A DNA stretch of 64,000 nt from NCBI RefSeq assembly GCF_003426945.1, contig NZ_QURO01000004.1, forward strand, positions 1,847,501 to 1,911,500, given 5' to 3'. The DNA comes from Thermus sediminis. GTDB lineage: Bacteria > Deinococcota > Deinococci > Deinococcales > Thermaceae. The position numbers and the translations under genes are program-made. Shown piece after piece: positions 62,944-64,000 of the stretch (position 1 is its first letter; every line of letters begins with the position of its first letter). The notes beneath the pieces are model-generated. The model was not told the origin of the DNA and did no database searches. It saw only the letters and a program-made list of their open reading frames with translations.

Positions 62944-63898
62944 GCGGGCCTACCGCCCTTACGAGTACCCGGGGCTTCTGCGCTTCCGGGACGCCATCCG
63001 CCACAGCTACTGGGTCCACACCGAGTTCAGCTACAGCGCCGATGTCCAGGACTACGCCCTCTCCGATCCCCCGGTGCGGGGCCTGGTGGAGCGCTCCCTC
63101 CTCGCCATCGCCCAGGTGGAGCTCTCTGTGAAGCTCTTCTGGGCCCGCCTGTACGAGCGCTTCCCCAAGCCCGAGGTGGCCGAGGTGGGCATGACCTTCG
63201 CCGAGAGCGAGGTGCGCCACGCCAACGCCTACGCCCACCTCTTGGACCTCCTGGGCCTGGGGGATCTGTTCAGCCGGTACCTGGAAGAGGCTCCTCCCCT
63301 AAGGGAACGGGCGGGGGCCCTGGAGGGGGTCCTGGCCCGTTCCAGGAACGCCTCCCTAGGGGAGTACGCCCTTTCCCTCCTCCTCTTCTCCGCCTTCGTG
63401 GAGCACATCTCCCTCTTCTCCCAGTTCTACGCCCTTATGGCCCTAAACCGCCGCGGCAACCGCTTCAAGGGCATCGCCAACGCGGTGGAGGCCACCAGCA
63501 AAGAGGAGAACATCCACGGGCTTTTCGGGGTAGAGCTCCTCCGCCTCCTCAAGGAGGAGCGGCCCGAGGTCTTCGGGGAGGGGTTTGCCGAGGAGGCCCT
63601 CCGGGCAGCAGAAGGGCTTTTTCGCGCCGAAGAGGCCCTTTTGGACTGGATCTTCGCCAGGGGGGATGTGCCTTGGGTTCGGGGGGAGGAGGTTTTGGAG
63701 TTCGTCAAGGACCGGTACAACCAGGTTCTGGCCCTCCACGGGCTTCCCCCGCCCTTCCGGGTGCGCCAGGACCTCCTGCGGGACGTGGAGTGGTTTGCCC
63801 TGGAACTTCTTTCGGACAAAGACGTGGACTTCTTCAACAAGCGCAGTGTGGCCTACGCCAGGAGGGTGAAGGCCTTTGATCCCGAAGAGCTCTTCTAG
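62927..63898 (+). CDS. nrdB: Ribonucleotide reductase beta subunit (class I)
   Basis: Holds the metal centre and tyrosyl radical for B12-independent deoxynucleotide synthesis. The 323 residues carry the metal ligands E in QVELSVKLFWARLYE, ExxH in ESEVRHANAYAHLL and, in the second half, E in AFVEHISLFSQF and EEN-IH in EATSKEENIHGL. The Tyr in HANAY is at the usual radical position. It starts inside the thioesterase gene. nrdA follows ten bases after the stop. The operon is under a cobalamin riboswitch. Confidence 0.95.
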   Translation: MLTEPRRAYRPYEYPGLLRFRDAIRHSYWVHTEFSYSADVQDYALSDPPVRGLVERSLLAIAQVELSVKLFWARLYERFPKPEVAEVGMTFAESEVRHANAYAHLLDLLGLGDLFSRYLEEAPPLRERAGALEGVLARSRNASLGEYALSLLLFSAFVEHISLFSQFYALMALNRRGNRFKGIANAVEATSKEENIHGLFGVELLRLLKEERPEVFGEGFAEEALRAAEGLFRAEEALLDWIFARGDVPWVRGEEVLEFVKDRYNQVLALHGLPPPFRVRQDLLRDVEWFALELLSDKDVDFFNKRSVAYARRVKAFDPEELF

Positions 63899-63908
63899 GA
63901 GGAATCCA

Positions 63909-64000
63909 TGAAAGCTACCTTGCGCAAAGGGTACGAACCCTGGTACTGGGCCAACGAGCACACCCGGGTCTACATGGCCCGGGGTTACCTCCTCCCCGGG
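63909..64000 (+). CDS. nrdA: Ribonucleotide reductase alpha subunit (partial start)
   Basis: Only the first 30 codons are in the window: MKATLRKGYEPWYWANEHTR then VYMARGYLLPG, resembling the start of class I NrdA, where a long helix ends in GYLLPG. AGGAGGAATCC lies before the ATG. Its position directly after nrdB supports the assignment. Confidence 0.75.

Overview
The window looks like chromosomal DNA from a Thermus species. It has very high GC, G/C-ending codons, tightly overlapping genes, and products close to known Thermus proteins (NAD-dependent LigA, MetRS, TrpBA, ThyX, MqnC, a pyruvate phosphate dikinase). Many start codons sit 6-7 bases after a TANNNT -10 box, the leaderless arrangement known in Deinococcus-Thermus. 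No rRNA, tRNA, CRISPR array or intact IS was seen.

Layout. 1-2.3 kb: part of a nucleoside/BMP-type ABC importer. 2.4-7.4 kb: ligA, convergent thyX, a possible aromatic-rich leader peptide, trpBA. 7.5-13.4 kb: menaquinone gene mqnC, a ChrA gene with an in-frame TAG, adenosine-specific kinase, bcp, rpiA, metG. 13.4-18.8 kb: an S41 protease, ftsE, a hibernation factor, an EnvC-like LytM protein, ftsX and a secreted peroxiredoxin, with ftsE and ftsX on opposite strands. 19-23 kb: HtrA-like protease, S58-type hydrolase, class II aldolase-like protein, zinc alcohol dehydrogenase with a probable N-terminal frameshift.

23.2-41.4 kb is a large B12 region. A cobalamin riboswitch, a 20-codon leader ORF and a HoxN-type Ni/Co transporter start a minus-strand operon of the anaerobic pathway (cbiD, cbiC, cbiET, cbiL, cbiF, cbiH, cbiG, cbiX-ferredoxin, DUF3209, cobA, cbiB). 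A second minus-strand group holds a CobD/CobC-like decarboxylase, a nucleotidyltransferase/HEPN chimera and a fused CobQ-CobU protein. A CobC-type phosphatase and cobT flank the riboswitch. ppdK lies between the two groups.

41.6-44.2 kb carries a cytochrome bd-related oxidase whose subunit I ends in a c-type cytochrome domain. 44.3-48.4 kb has an unknown exported protein, a haem-monooxygenase-like gene, a BtuF-like protein, a COG0523 GTPase, MogA and a DsrE-like protein. 48.4-52.1 kb is a zinc (AztCD-like) operon under a strong promoter that contains a Zur/Fur-like palindrome. 52.4-57.8 kb holds signalling and stress genes: GGDEF protein, CMD protein, a ferritin-like remnant, CHRD protein, ferritin-like protein, PATAN-peroxiredoxin, and an ECF sigma/anti-sigma pair. 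58.2-62.0 kb is a haem uptake operon (hmuTUV, DUF3386, second monooxygenase). 62.1-64 kb has a second cobalamin riboswitch before a thioesterase gene, nrdB and nrdA.

The genes connect through B12 and metals. The cell appears to make B12, import Co/Ni, Zn and haem, and probably uses B12 to repress a B12-independent ribonucleotide reductase. Three genes (chrA, the alcohol dehydrogenase, one AztD-like gene) carry single-base lesions; two of these are in homopolymers, so sequencing error is possible.
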